Numbered from the stretch's first letter, positions 11,970-25,090 are shown. The stretch: 64,000 bases of DNA from Earliella scabrosa (GCA_022605405.1 JABYQQ010000001.1:2294001-2358000), one strand, 5' to 3'. The notes: generated by a model not told the origin, from the sequence alone. Numbers and translations are program-made.

Positions 11970-14900
11970 TTAATGTACATTGACGGTATGATTAGCATGG
12001 AAGTCAGGCGGTAAGCATCTAGTATGGTATATGGCTCCTGTCCGTGATACAACAACCGGCTCGCGCGCCGACGGTGCCTCCCCCTCCCCAGGCTTTTTCC
12101 CGCTGACGAACGCCGCGCCGCACGAACCGCACGCACCCCTCGCCGGTGCCCACCCCTTGCACCGTTCCCCGACCAGCTCTGCGACAGTATCAGCGACGTC
12201 GCGGTCCACAAGATGTTTGGTGATGACGAGCATGTCGCCTTCGGAGCGGAACGACTCGAGCATGCCGGTCAGGATCGTCCGGAACTCGGTGTAGAGCGTG
12301 CCCTTCGATACCTGCCCTTTGGACGCTGACGCGGAGCCCACTAGACGTTTGAACAGGCGCGGGAAGGAGACGGCGCGGGTCGAGCTGGCTGACATGAGGG
12401 CCGAGAACGTCTTGTGGACGAGCGAGCGGAGAGCGGAGATCGTCCCGTGCTCCCTCTGCGCTCGGGGATCGTCCGGGACGCCCTCCGATGGCCCGAGCGC
12501 CTCCAGTGAACAACAGCTGGCGACCCGCTGCACGCAGTCGATCTGGCTGCTGAGCAGCTGGAACCATAGGTCTTCTAGCGGGAACTCGGCTGGTGAGGAC
12601 GGCTTGGAGCGCTCCAGGCATATTGAGATGGACGTGCCCGCGACGGCCTCGAGTTTGTGCAGCGCCTCCGAGATGGCGTCCTGCGAGCTGTCGTCGTTGC
12701 TCGCGAGTGCGTCTGCTATTCGAGTAGAGAGCTTTCGATCGAAGGCGTCTGCCTTGGAGAGCGCCGCTCGGGGGTCGCCGTCGCGATCGATGAGCCACAA
12801 GACGGCGTCGAACACTTCGTGCTCTTCGCATATGCGAGCCGTCTCTGGGCCGTCGATGAAACCATGGGGTAGATGCTGAAGAGCCGATATGAGCCCTGAC
12901 GGTTCGAACCGGCAGTGGAGGGACACGTATGCTAGTCGGAGGGCGGAAGGGAGGTCGGGTGGAAGGGCGGACTTGCGAGGAAGGAAGACGGTCTCGTCTT
13001 CGTCCTGCTTTGATGGAGGTTCCAATAGATGTTGGAGATAGATGAAGCGTTCTTGGTCGGCGTTGACCCCTAGATCGTCCAAGGCCGCCTCATGGCAAGA
13101 CGGGAGGTGCTGATCGAGGAGCGCCGCGGTGTTTGCGACGTGGATGTCAAGAAGGGCGGGGGTGGAGTCGCGAAGCTTGGCGGCAAGGGAGTCGGGCAGC
13201 TTGCCCTTGTTGAACTTCTTCGCCACCAGCAGGACTTCGTGGATCGAAGTGAAGACGTCTTGCTGAGGCAGGTCGGGGTCTTCCAGGTACGTCATCATCA
13301 GCTCCGCCCATCTCTTCTCCTGCCGGAACCATGAGCGCAAGATCCTGTAAAAGCCAGCCTCCTTGAACAGGACCAATATTCGCTCGCTCTCGTGCGGGGT
13401 GTACGCGGAGAGGAGGAACTCTGCCGCAAGCTGGCGATCTTCCCGTGTGCTGGTGTCCGGGTCCTCCGCGAGTCCAATGAGGATGCTGTGGAGGGTGCTG
13501 GGCTGGATCTGGATGAACTGGGGATACTTGGGGACGTTCCGGGCGATGAAGATGTGCACGAATGTCCGCTCCTCTGGAGACAGGCTGGGGGAGGCCAGGA
13601 TTTCGAGGAGTATCTTGACAATGACGAAGCGGCTGACACCACGCGTGTCGTCGTTCAGGTACGCGTCCTCGAACGCCAAGTCAAGCGTGTGCAAGAATGC
13701 TTCTGGGTCGAACCGGAGGAGAAGACGAGTGTAAGGATACGTGGGTTCCACGCCGTTCTCCTCGTCGGATGTCAGGACCAGCTTGCCGCCCTCTCCAACA
13801 GGCCAAACGCTGGAGCGGCCAAAGAAGAGGAAAGTGTACACATCGTTCTTCGCCTGGAATGCCTCATCCTCCGGGAGGGGCTCCTCTGATGGATACGTCA
13901 GACCAGTCAGCGTGTCGGCGATGAATGGGTATATCTTGTACGCATTCAGTATGACCGGCTCGATCGCCTGCTCGTCCAGGAAGCTCGACGACGTGGGCGA
14001 CGCCTCTGCACGCTGTCTCCGATACTGCTGCACACGACGAACAAGACCGAGCAGCTCGACCACCGGGGAGACGTAGTCGCGCAGGGCGCGCGTGTAGACG
14101 TAGATGAGGGCGTCGTACAGCTGGTACCGCTGGCATAGAGTGATCGCCTGGTTGATGTCGAGACACTCCGGGTCGATGTGCCAAATGAGCCGCTCCACGA
14201 GGTCCGGTCGACTCGCCGCGTCATGCAGAGCGATGAGCCGCTGTGTGATCCGTGGAGGGACTTGTCGGATGTCGCCATTGAGCATGAACGGCTCAAGCTG
14301 CGACAGGAATATTCCCGAGATGCCGTTGATGTCGTAGTAGTGGAACAAGTCCTCGAAGAAGAAGTCGAAGTCGTCTAGAGCCATGCACGCGCGTGCGCAC
14401 GTCGAGACGAGCCCTTCAAAGAGGTCTGTCCGGTCGACACCGCGGCCGTCTGGAGTGACGTGGGTACCGTCCGTCATGCGATCCTCGGAGAACGCGTACC
14501 GGGCGGAAGCGACCATGAGCTCGCGCAGCTTCTGACCCACGACTTGCTTCAGCTTCTCCGGTTCGTCTGGGAGACCGTTCCTGTTTCCGGGTGCTTCGCC
14601 GACGTAGTACGAGCGAGTCAATTCGATGGCACTGAGGAAGTCTCCGCCTTCAACGAAGTGGAGAATCCGATCAGCCCAAGTGAGCAAGGTGCCGACCTGT
14701 ACTCCATGTTGTCCCTGAGAAATCCACCGTCAGCTGTATGCTTGTACAGCAGGATAACAACACCAACTTACAAGGAGGAAGATCTTCCCCTTGTACACCC
14801 GTACGCTATGCGCCACTTCAGAGACAGCATCCGAGTACGTGATAGTTCCGTTCGTCGTGTGGCTAAGCACAGGCGACACGAGCGTCCACGCGTCAAACGG

Positions 14901-17022
14901 CTCGCTCTCAACCAGCTTGAAGGTGCGCACGTCGTAGATCTCGAACCCGCCCTTCGTGAGCACGATGATTTGCTGCATACATCCAAGAGAGCACAGTCAG
15001 TCAAAGTGCGACACCCGAGAACCACCGGGGTAAACGAACCCACATTGACGTTCAGCCACTGCAGAGCGAAGACGTCGTCGCTGGCCGTCCAACTCCCGAC
15101 CTCCTCGAACACGATCCTGCCGACCTCGACCTTGCTGACCTTGCCCGTCTTCGCGTCCTTCACCGACTCCGTGACCTTGGTCTCCGTGACCTTCAGGAGG
15201 TGCAGCGACTCGCCCCAAGAATACGCGAGGGTTGGCGTGGAGGAGGGGTGCACGCCGTTCGCCTGGCCCTTCTTGCTGTCCCTCTCAGGCGCGGAGGTAA
15301 GATCGGCTCCGAGCGAGACAGATGGGAACCACGCGAGCGTTCCCTTGAATCTCGACTTCGAGCTCACTTCATCATCGGAATCCCGGTGTCGCCTGTACCA
15401 CGTCTTGGGCGACGGCTTCAGCCCCACGATGACGAGCTTGATAGGCGTGAGAAGGGCGATGAGGTTATATGCGTCCGTGGGGTGGACAGAAGTCCCGAAC
15501 GGAAGCGGGGCCATGGCAAGGATCGTTGCCGGTCGCCGGGTCTTCCTTCTCCGCAATCTGTGGCCGAATGCCGCTGGGCCGTCAGGTATGTCCTCGTCAG
15601 GGTACTTTCCGAGTATGCGCAGAATGTCCGTGGCGTCGACGAACAACACCTTGCCCAGGCTGTGGTAGAACGCAAGTCCGGAGTCATCTGCCGAAACGAG
15701 TGCTGTGTGCCGCCCTGCTACGAACCCTACACTGACGATCCGGGACCCGACCAAGTGCCCTTCCTGCCGACCAGAGGCTACCGCAGCCAGGGTGGTGGGC
15801 GGCACGGCCCGGGCAGGAACCTTGGGCGAGCGCAGGTCGTACAGCTGAACGTGGCCCGTCGCATGCCCCACCGCCACATAAGTGTGATCGAACGAGAGCG
15901 CAAGGGCAGTCACAGCCCCGACGTTCTTCTCTGCCGCAACACGTCAAGAGCCGATCCACAACAGCTGTGAGTGGGGCAGCCGGAGATGCTCACCTGACTG
16001 TTCGTTCCCGCATACGCACTTCAACGTCTGCTTGAAGTCGAAGACGAGCACGCGCCCCGTGTCCGTGCCGATGCACACCAGCCCGTTCGCGGCGAGCACC
16101 GTCGGGGAGCCCGAAGACTGGGTGCCCAGCAGCGCAGACGCCTTCGAGCCCTGCCCCGCATATATGTACTCCCCGAGGACACGCAGCTGCGTCCACCGCA
16201 GGACCTCACGGGCCGGGCGCGACCGCGCCGGGGACGCCTCGTGCTGCGTGAACTGGTGCGAGAGATTCGTGAGCGACGACGAGCGGGAGAGCGCAGAGAA
16301 GTGCGAGGGCGCGGCGGACATGGACTCGTGCAGGTGCGAGTGCAGCGTCTGGCCGCTCGCTGCGGACGACGTGCGGGAGGGCTGGGGCGTGGTCGAGCGC
16401 AGGCGGGAGATGGACGGGTGCAGGTACGGACGCGTCGACGGCGTGCGTGGCGGCGTGCCGTTGCCCAGCTGGCTGTGCATCCTCGACGGCACGGCGGACG
16501 GGATGGGCGTTTTGGGCGACATGGGTGGGGGCGAGCGAGGGGGCAGGATCTGGACGTGGACATGCTACAGTGCGGCAAGGGGAACGAGCAGGATCGTGAG
16601 TGGGCGTGAGCAGGGCGGGGCGAGGCGTGCATGCGGTGTGCGGAGGGACTCACCCCTGCCTCGTCCTCGATCGTCGCGGCAAACTTCTCGTTCTCCTCGA
16701 CTTCGTGCACGAGCGACCGCTCGACCTCCTGCTCCTCCACGAGCTCGTCGTCTTCGTGGTCCGGTCCGAGCACGTCGCGTAGCTGCTCGCGGTACCCGCC
16801 AGTAGGGTCTGCGTCGACGCCGCTGTAGACGAACCCTTCCTCCTCCTCCTCATCGTCGTCGCCGTCTCCGCCGTGGCCTTCCTCCTCGCCGTCGCTCATG
16901 AGCTCCTCGAACCGTGCGGAATAGTCGCCGAGGCCGCCATCGGGCGCGTCGTCGCCTTCGTTGTCGGAGAAGTTGAAGTCCTCGGACAGGCCGTTCTCGT
17001 GGGTGCGGTGTGTCCCATTCAT
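11970..17022 (-). CDS. VPS8: Vacuolar sorting protein 8, CORVET subunit
   Basis: VPS8 is the Rab5-binding subunit of the CORVET tether on early endosomes. The gene starts at 17022 with an acidic leader (EDFNFSDNEGDDAPDGG, long Glu/Asp runs). It continues through a Ser/Thr/Pro-rich linker into a WD40-type propeller (VCIGTDTGRVLVFDFK, ALALSFDHTYVAVGHATGHVQL). A single 2.7-kb exon from about 14687 then encodes the alpha-solenoid with the conserved block from ACMALDDFDFFFEDLF through NGDIRQVPPRI. The C terminus has a degenerate RING/zinc-binding segment (CGSCGAAF ... YHTRCLP), fitting the RING-like end of Vps8. Introns near 14700-14780, 14980-15040, 15930-15990 and 16530-16660 are inferred. It is head to head with the glutaredoxin gene. 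Confidence 0.88.
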
Positions 17023-17755
17023 GGACGTGGACGAGAGATACGTGCGCGTACGCGGAGGACGATGACGAGCAGGTCAGACACCGGCGAGCCGGCGCTTCAT
17101 GATGCCCATGATGTCCGTCCCCTTTTGGTGGCCGGGCGCTCCGGCCTTCCAGGTCACCTCACCTTCTGGGGATTTGTTGCAGACTTCCATCTTCTCACTG
17201 GCGACGGTGTGTCGCTATCACTTTCTAGCTCCGTCTCGAGCTCCTGAGCTGCATGACTCTGGTTTGACTAGTTGAACTCGTTCGAAACCTTTGCTACAGG
17301 AAAGACGCGCGTCAGAGCTCAGTTGCCTCAGCATTCACATTGTGATTCACATCGCCTCACAGCCCGCAGCCTGTCCGCACCCATCCATCTGTCAATGAAC
17401 CCTCCGTCGTCGACATCCTCGGCGACACGTCCACGTACAAATACACGCGCGACTCACCCTCGACGCCGGAATCTTGCCTCGCTCCTCCGCGCGCCCGACT
17501 GACTCGTATATTGACGCTGACAGGAGCACGAGATCCTCGCACTCCAATCCAAACGCTTGCGCAAGCCCCGACAAACTTGACCAGTACCTCTCTTGAGCCC
17601 TGGGCAACGGCCGTCTCACACCCCCTCTCCCTCAGCTCCCACCAGCAGCGAGTCTACCCCAAGTTCCAGAGGTCGTGCGACCATCCCTTCGACCGGCAGC
17701 CTAGCCCCTTGCCCCCCACCTCCCTCAGCACCTCTCAACTCTTGACCAACGCGAC
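17023..17755. promoter_or_regulatory. Bidirectional promoter region VPS8/glutaredoxin
   Basis: This 733-bp region lies between two divergent start codons. It is rich in pyrimidine tracts on the plus strand (17560-17740), typical of basidiomycete 5' leaders. No TATA box or gene is supported. Confidence 0.45.
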
Positions 17756-18709
17756 ATGCAAAAGTCAAGCATAAACCCACCCCAACCCGCCCGCCCGTGG
17801 ACAGGCTCACCCTACCGCCGCCGGCGCATCCTCTGGACCCTCGTCCTCCTCACCCTCGGCGGCCTCGTCTACCTCACCCAGTACGACCCCCCGTCCTTCC
17901 TCTCCCTCTCCCTCAACCTCAAAGACTTCGGCTTCGCCCCCGACTCCTCGCACGCCGGCCGCGTCGCCCAAGCCAAAGCCGCTGCCAACCAGAACGAATC
18001 GGAGGCCTCAAAGCCAGCCTACGCAGGCGAGGGCGCGTACGCGGGCGTGCGCGAGCTCGACGCGCTCCTGCACTTCCTCACGGCGCACCCCGAGCGCCGG
18101 CTCGACGAGGACGGGGGCTCGATCCGCGTGGAGGGGCTCGGGAGCGTCGCTGTCGACGCGGGCAGCCCGGTTGACCTCCGCGTGTACGCGCCCGATGGCA
18201 AGTACGAGTGGGAGGAGCATACGAAGCGCTTGAGGGAGCAGTTTCCGCTCGTCGTGTTCAGCAAGACGTTCTGCCCGTACGTCCCTCATCGACAGCTGCT
18301 GTTTGTCGTGGCTGTCTGCATGGATGGGCTAACGGGATGGGTCGTGTGCGATGCGCCTTGTGCTTGTCGTCGGATCGGCGCTGTAGGTACTCGCAAAGGG
18401 CAAAGACGTTGCTCGCGTCATACAAGATTGAGCCAGAACCCAAGATTGTTGAGCTCAATGTGCGCTCGGACGGCCCGCTGATACAAGACATCCTTGCAAG
18501 GCTGACTGGCCGCAGAACGGTGCCAAACGTTCTGTTGAAGGTGCGTCTCGGGTCAAGGGTCTAGTTGCTTGATGCGATGTTCGATGTCTACTTCGCAGGG
18601 AGAATCGATTGGTGGTTCGGACGATATTCATGCAATGCATGAGGAGCACCGACTGAAGCGGTTACTTGAAGATGGCGGCGTCTCGGTAAAAGGGCATACC
18701 GACCAATGA
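17756..18709 (+). CDS. Membrane-anchored glutaredoxin, Grx6/Grx7-like
   Basis: Three exons encode a thiol oxidoreductase of the secretory pathway. The N terminus is a short basic segment (YRRRRIL) followed by one hydrophobic helix (WTLVLLTLGGLVYLTQY), a type II anchor. After a variable linker comes the glutaredoxin fold: FPLVVFSKTFCP, a phase-2 intron, then YSQRAKTLL, which rebuilds the CPYS active site. GRRTVPNVLLK carries the cis-Pro TVP motif and GESIGGSDDIH the GG glutathione site. The single cysteine in CPYS with a membrane anchor matches yeast Grx7 best. It ends KGHTDQ with a TGA at 18707-18709. A role in ER/Golgi glutathione redox control is inferred from the family. Confidence 0.85.
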
Positions 18710-18872
18710 TAGCGAGCGTTGGTTGTGGACTCAGTATCAGGATTGAAATATTGATGCACAGTCGTATAAGATATGGTGCGAAAGCGACATGATGATATAG
18801 GAAGAATCCGAACGTGCATGGTAACTACAAACATCGAGAGCGTATGGAACAATGTAATCTGCTGAATTGTTC

Positions 18873-19729
18873 TTAGGGCTTCTTGTGGAGATCCTGCGCC
18901 CAGGAGGGGGGCTCGTCCTTGCCCTCATCCTCGAGCTTTTCGCCCTGTTCCAGCGTATCGTGAACAGTGTCGGCTTTGTGCTCCGCGGGAGCATACACCT
19001 GTGATCGCTCGTGAGCACAAGGTGCGCAATCACACGGGCTGGAACGTACAGTGGAGACGATGAGGGGGGTTGGCCCTGTGTTCTTGAACTGAAGAGCGAA
19101 GTGAGTGCAAGTCGCTTCGAAGCGTTGTTCACTCACGTTGTGCAGAGTGCCTGCAGGAACGATCACGATGTCGCCCGGCTTGATGGCCTCCTCCTGTGTG
19201 ACATGGGAATATGTCAGTGCGGCACGAACTTCATCTAGGTATTCTCTTACACGCTTGCCGTCGATGATGGCGCAGGCAGTGCCCGAGAGGAAGTTGAGGT
19301 GTTGGTCGACAGTGTGTGTTTCCTATGCTCACATGAGCGCATATAGTGAATTAAATCAACTGGTGCTGACCTCGCCGATCTCGCCACCGACAGGAATCGT
19401 CATTATGACCAGCTAAACGTGCCGTCAGCGCAATGTGCGAGATCTCGTACCGGTAGGCCTACCTGGCTGTTGCGGCCGGTCCACAGCACGCGCCTAAACT
19501 TGTCGTTATCGGATGCGACCTGGTAGACATTCTTGAAGATGGCAACGGTCTTTGGGGGCTCGGTGTTGGGCTTGTATGCGGTCATGGTCGCGGAGAAGTT
19601 ACGCTGGGCGGACGGAACGCGCTGGAGAAAAACACTACGACGCGGCGCGGCGATAGTGAGGGTGGAGGTAGAGGAAGAGGACGATAGACGGAACATATTG
19701 GATGTCGGGGACTGGAGACGGGAGAGCAC
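18873..19729 (-). CDS. Mitochondrial-type cupin protein
   Basis: A small cupin (RmlC-type beta-barrel) protein is encoded in about five exons. The N terminus (FRLSSSSSTSTLTIAAPRR and the following RSVFLQRVPSAQRNF) is rich in Arg and Ser and lacks acids, like a mitochondrial presequence. The core is TVAIFKNVYQ, a TIPVGGEIGEETHTVDQHLNFLSG segment matching cupin motif 1, and GDIVIVPAGTLHNF matching motif 2. The C-terminal tail is charged (KLEDEGKDEPPSWAQDLHKK). Substrate and role are unknown. Start alternatives are Met at 19729 or the internal MTAYKPNTEPP, which would remove the presequence. Confidence 0.75.
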
Positions 19730-20941
19730 GTGAAGGACGGGGAAGAGCGGGCAATGAGGGAAGCTGACGGAGGTCGCGGGTGAAGGGCGTCGAATCGCTG
19801 GTGAACGAAGAGGCTCGTTCTTAAGGGCTGGTCAGCGGGCCAGACCGGGGTGTCCGCCGCTGGCGGATGCGATCGTGGGGTGCGCCTCTCCGCGGGTGGG
19901 GAGGCGGGACTGCCGCTTTGTCCTCCCGTTCGCTCGCCCTGCGTCATCCGACGTCGATCGTGCTCTCAGATCGCCCCCCGGAGGCTGGCAGCTGGAGCCT
20001 TTGGAACGTTCTGCAGAACCGACCTCCGCCGGCGTTCTCCTGAGAGCGATCTAGACTGTCCGGGGGCAGAGGAGGAATGGGTGCGACGATAACCACCTCC
20101 GTCCGCCTCGGCTTTGTATGCCCTGACTCCGATATCCATGCAAATTGTTCAAAGTGACAACAGGCCGCAAGCCCCTCCCTCGAGGATCGTGGTAAGTGTT
20201 ACTGTTCTCCCTTTATACCACCGCTGACGATGCACCCTTCCGTCCGCCATTCCGCCAGTGAGATCTCAGTGTCCTTGCCTATTCAAGTCATTCAGCAAGG
20301 TGACCTTCAACTTCACAGCCACATTAGTGTGGTTACCTACCTCCTCCATGACGGCCGAATCCGGTAACGGCCATAGTCACAATCGTCCAACCGGATAAAA
20401 TTCAGGTCAGTAAAATAGGTGGTGGCTTGCAGATGCAAGCCCGAGCTCGGCAATACCGAACCTATGTGCGGTGCGACCGGCGTCCCGGAGATGTAGTTAC
20501 CTTTTAGTTCGCTTTGAGCGTTTCGTTCTCCTGTTCAAGAATCCGTTCGAGGCTTGAGCATTGAGCAGTCAACACTATCACAGCATTTTGGTGTGTCAAG
20601 AACCAGTGGATGTTGATAGTGTTGAATGGACTCGAAATCTCAGACAAGTTCGGGGCTGAGGGATCCTCACAAATTTTGCGAAGGCATCTCTCCCGACCGG
20701 CGAATCGGAACGTTAGATGGACACTCTGTAGCGCAATTGTACCGCGGCCGCCACTAATATGTCGTTGTATCGTTGAGACAAACCACATACGCCTCTCGCA
20801 CGCAAGTCGGCGACGCCAACTTCCATGGTCCGCATGAGCGCGAGCGCGAGAACCGGCGCTTGTCGACTCGCACTTTTTCTCTTCCAGCCACCACGCTCTC
20901 GTCCTCATCTCGTCTGCACTGGCGGACCGAGACAAACAACA
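19730..20941. other. Intergenic region between cupin gene and DBP4
   Basis: This 1.2-kb divergent spacer must hold the promoters of both flanking genes. A pyrimidine-rich segment ending in TTTTTCTCTTCCAG just upstream of the DBP4 start could be its leader or a 5' UTR intron end. I see no open frame or repeat worth calling. Confidence 0.45.
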
Positions 20942-23784
20942 ATGGCGCAAGCAGGACCTTCTAACCCCCCTAAGCATAAGAAGAATGCGAGGACAAAAGC
21001 ACCCCTACTCAAGTCGAAGAAAGTCAAGAAAGTGGCTGAAGCGCAGGCGATCGCAAATCTCGAGCAGGCAGCTCAGAGCTTCGTGAGTAACCCCGGCATG
21101 CGCTCCATGTGTATTGTGCTCATTAACACAGTCTTTGCTGGGGTAGGAACCCACACAAGACCTCAAGCAATTCGCAGACCTTCCCATTTCTGATTTGACG
21201 AAGCGAGGTGTGTCTCCTACTTCAGCCGGGGTCTCTTATATGCTCTCACACACCTCTCTATAGGGTTGAAAAAGTCATTCTTCGTTGACATGACTGATAT
21301 CCAGGCCAAGAGTCTCCCGATCTCGCTGAAGGGCAAGGACGTCCTAGGAGCAGCGCGCACAGGCAGCGGCAAGACGCTCGCATTCCTCGTTCCCGTACTG
21401 GAGATCCTGTATCGACGGAAGTGGGGACCGCAGGATGGGCTGGGGGCACTGATTATCTCGCCGACGAGAGAGCTGGTGAGTGTTCTTACTGCACGAATCT
21501 CGTCCCATTACCCATGCCCTCGCAGGCCGTTCAAATTTTCGAAGTACTGCGCAGTATAGGCGGGTATCACAGTTTTTCTGCCGGCCTGGTAATCGGGGGC
21601 AAGAATCTGAAGGACGAGAGGGACCGACTGTCGCGCATGAACATCCTGGTCGCGACACCTGGACGGCTGCTCCAGCACATGGACCAGACGATAGGATTTG
21701 ACTGTGATAATCTCCAAATGTTAGGTATGCTACATCGCCGTCTCCGCATATTCCATTTCCGACCCCATTCTCGCAGTTTTGGACGAGGCGGACCGGATCC
21801 TGGATATGGGCTTCCAACGCACTCTCACCGCCCTCCTCTCCCATCTCCCCAAGTCTCGACAGACCCTGCTATTCTCCGCGACTCAAACACAGTCAGTCGC
21901 AGACCTCGCGCGCCTCAGTCTCAAAGATCCAGTCCGCGTGGGCATCGAGGAAACCTTGACGGAAGGTGCGACCCCGAAGTCTCTGGAGCAACACTACGTG
22001 CTCTGCGAGCTCGACAAAAAGCTGGACGTGCTCTGGAGCTTCATCAAGAGCCACCTACAGACGAAGACGCTCGTGTTCATGTCGAGCTGCAAGCAGGTCC
22101 GCTTCGCGTTCGAGACGTTCTGCAAGATGCACCCCGGCGTGCCGCTCCTGCACCTCCACGGCAAGCAGAAGCAGATGACGCGCCTCGCGACGTTCCAGCG
22201 CTTCACGTCGATGAAGCACGCCGTGCTCTTCGCCACGGACATCGCCGCGCGCGGCCTCGACTTCCCGTCCGTCGACTGGGTCCTCCAGCTCGACGCGCCA
22301 GAGGACGCGGAGACGTACATCCACCGCGTCGGGCGCACCGCGCGCTACGAGAGCGCGGGGAAGGGGCTGCTGCTGCTGATGCCGAGCGAGGAGGCGGGCA
22401 TGCTCGCTGCGCTCAAGAAGAAGAACATTGAGATCCAGAAGATCAAGATCAAGGCGAGCAAGACGCAGAGCATCAGCAACCAGCTGCAGAAGCTCGCGTT
22501 CCAGGACCCCGAGATCAAGTACTTGGGGCAGCGGGTGCGTGTGCCTTCGTATGTGTCGTTCTGCTGTGGAGTGGTATTGACGTGCTCGGCACAGGCGTTC
22601 GTGTCGTACTTGCGGTCGGTGTACTTGCAGAAGGAGAAGTCGATTTTCAAGGTCGACGAGCTCCCCGTCGAGCGGTTCGCGGAGGCGCTTGGTCTCCCTG
22701 GGATGCCGAAGATCAAGTTCCTGAGCAAGGAGATGGCGAAGAAGCGGAAGAACGCGTCGCGAGCAGTTGCGAACCCGCAGTCGCCGCCAAAAGGAAAGGC
22801 GAAGGAGGAAGAGGAGAACGAGCAAAGCGATGATGATGGTTCAGAATCCTCAAGCGAGAGCTCCGACGACGAGGCGCACGCAAAGGGCGGGGCGAATGCT
22901 TCGGAAGACAAGGTACGCGCCTCGTGCCTCAAACACCGTCAGAGTTCTGATCCCCATTCGTCCTCTTGCCAGCCCCAGCGCGTCCGGACGAAGTACGACC
23001 GGATGTTCGAGCGGAAGAACCAGAACATCCTGTCGGAGCACTACCAGAAGCTCGTCGACCACGGCGCCGCCAGCGGGGACGACGACGACGAGTTCATCAC
23101 GCTCAAGCGCGCGGACCACGACCTCGACGACCTCCCCGGCTCAGATGACGACGGGCCACTCGGGTCCGGGCCCCACTCGAAGCGGAAGCAGCGGCTCGCG
23201 CTGTCGAAGAAGGCGCTCGCGAAGCACGGCGAGAAGGGGCACAAGCTCGTGTTCGACGCGGAGGGGCGCGCGCACGAGGTGTACGAGATGCGGGACGCGG
23301 CGGAGGTGTTTGGGGACGACGCGCGCGCGGTGTTCGAGGCCGGGCGGCAGTTTGCGGAGGCGGAGCGCGGAAGGCTGAGGGAGGCGGACGTGGTGGACAA
23401 GGCGGAGGCGAAGGAGAAGAAGCGGGAGAAGAAGCGGAGGAGGAAGGAGCGCGAGCGTGAGGTACGTGTCTGTCTCCCGATTTTGGGAACTTGCCTGCTG
23501 TTTGTGTTTGGGATGGGGGAACTGACAGGTGTTATGCTTGGTGATAGGGCGAGGGGCACCATGGCGGGGACGACGATGGGGACGCCGTGTTGGGTCCGAC
23601 GGTTGCGGAGCTCTCGGAGGACGACGGATACGTCTCCCCCGAGTTCGATCTCCCTTCGGCGTCGGATGGGGAGGAGAGCTCGGACGAGCGGCCGCCGGCG
23701 AAGAAGGCACGCAAGGCCGCCGCCCTGTCGACGCTGCAGGAAGAGGAGGAGCTGGCGCTGCAGATGTTGCGCAGCAGACGTTAG
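20942..23784 (+). CDS. DBP4: DEAD-box RNA helicase DBP4 (Hca4/DDX10)
   Basis: This nucleolar ATP-dependent RNA helicase acts in early 18S rRNA processing and U14 snoRNA release. The lysine-rich N terminus starts [19 protein letters not shown]. Motifs follow in order: Q motif ([23 protein letters not shown]), motif [10 protein letters not shown], Ia PTREL, Ib TPGRL, motif [15 protein letters not shown], motif III SAT, FVSSCK-like motif IV region, then [11 protein letters not shown] and [10 protein letters not shown]. After the core comes the DBP4-type tail, [20 protein letters not shown], then acidic Ser/Glu tracts and Lys/Arg-rich coils ending [10 protein letters not shown]. About six introns are inferred near 21082-21141, 21212-21265, 21475-21525, 21725-21776, 22535-22594 and 22911-22978, plus one near 23461-23548. 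Confidence 0.92.
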
Positions 23785-24487
23785 TGCTCGGTATTCGGTG
23801 CTCGGTGCTTTATGGTTCTGTCTCTTTTGGCCGGAAGTCCTGGATTGACTTGCACCCGGACTTTCGTGCCTATGCTCCAACCCTTCACTTTGCGTCTCTG
23901 CCAGTTCAACAGATTCGAATCGCTTTCATACGAGGTCGGATAGCACCCGTAAACTCGGTGCGCGGAAGACTGCGAGTGCGAGAGTTGGCACGCCCATGTC
24001 GGTCCATGTTCAGAGACGACCCGTCGGACCCACCGATCCATTTCTACTATTACTAGCGACGAGGTGATCAGGTACATACAATCCTTCCAGGCCATTGGCC
24101 TCCCACGTCGACTGCAGTTCGTTCGGACGAGACGGAGGTGCAGTGGACACAAAGTCCGCGCCATGGAAAGTCCGTCCTGGTAGAGAGTCTGCTGACAGGG
24201 GGTCCTTTGTATGCAGACTTGTCCATCGCTTGCATATCTCGCGGCGCCTCGTTCAGCCTTCTTCATCATCTATGTACGTATCATATTTCGTAGGTCAGGC
24301 CGCTCAGACCTCAGAGATGGCGCGTCTGCGTAGTACGTGAGGTCCATGTGGGCGTGTCATTAGATGTCACTGCAATGTGGGCAGACGCTCGTGAACACAC
24401 GGAGATGGTCGCGGACCGATCATTTGATCCGCTTCGAGGACGGTCCCGGCGGCGCCCACGAGCGATGCGAGCAGCGACCATCGACGG
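23785..24487. other. Intergenic region between DBP4 and the mobile element
   Basis: This is the DBP4 3' flank up to the proposed insertion site. No gene or repeat is supported. TATTACTAG and TCATCATCTATGTACGT stretches are AT-rich but unremarkable. Confidence 0.45.
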
Positions 24488-24491
24488 AACA
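24488..24491. repeat. Candidate target-site duplication AACA (left)
   Basis: AACA immediately precedes the left inverted repeat, and the same four bases follow the right one at 42328-42331. Four bases can match by chance, so this supports the boundary only together with the inverted repeats and the mirrored subterminal clusters. Confidence 0.5.
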
Positions 24492-24520
24492 CTATGAAGG
24501 TCCCCTTTGGACAAAAATCC
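24492..24520 (+). repeat. Left terminal inverted repeat
   Basis: It begins CTATGAAGGTCCCC and ends CAAAAATCC. It matches the reverse complement of 42299-42327 at 22 of 29 positions. Weaker similarity continues inward (GTTT, then GGGATCCC) for roughly 25 more bases. Confidence 0.65.
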
Positions 24521-24538
24521 GCCGTTTCGTACCATCTC

Positions 24539-25010
24539 GCGGGATCCCTAGGGATCCCCAGGGATCCCCCGGGAACCCACAGGATCCCCCGGGAACTCTC
24601 GGGAACCCTCGGGAACCTGCGGGAACTCTAGGGATCCCTCAGGATCCTTGGCGCCTACTCGGCTAGCACCCGGGGAATCCTTGGGAATTGCCGGGAATCG
24701 CCAGGATTCCCGTCTTTTCCTGCCCACCTTCAATGCGAGCCCATAGGCCTCTCGGTTAAGGGTGTCCGGGAATCCTCAGGAATCCCGAGGAACTAGTTAA
24801 TGCTGGTAAACGATACCCTTTGTACCTCGCTTTCGTGTTTGGGAATCCTCAGGAATCCCGAGCACTTACATAAGCATCCCATGCCTCGTTGATGAGGAAT
24901 GATCGGGATTCCCCGGGATTCCCGAGGATTTTATGTAAGCAATTTCCATGCATCCAGTGCCGGGAATCGCAGGGAATCCTCGGGAATCCCGAGGATCTTA
25001 TGTAAGCACA
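24539..25010. repeat. Left subterminal palindromic repeat cluster
   Basis: The outer part (24539-24660) is a chain of about a dozen near-copies of GGGATCCC/GGGAACTC-type octamers spaced about every 10-14 bp. The inner part (24670-25010) holds longer copies built on GGGAATCCTCAGGAATCCC and its reverse form. Three of the inner copies are followed or preceded by TTATGTAAGC or its complement. The same two blocks occur in mirror order at the right end, so these look like subterminal transposase-binding repeats. Confidence 0.75.
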
Positions 25011-25090
25011 GCTGCCTTCTGCGACCTGTGCGAGTCCTGCAGGCTTCGGCTTCTCGTCCTCGCTCGTCAAACTTCAAAGTCTATCTTTCG

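Noticed and set aside
22055..23880. Minus-strand frames of 189-279 codons opposite DBP4
   Set aside because: They mirror a conserved helicase coding region and have no independent start context or domain.
24539..25010. CRISPR-like array of short repeats
   Set aside because: The units are degenerate palindromes with irregular short spacing in a fungal genome and no unique constant-length spacers.
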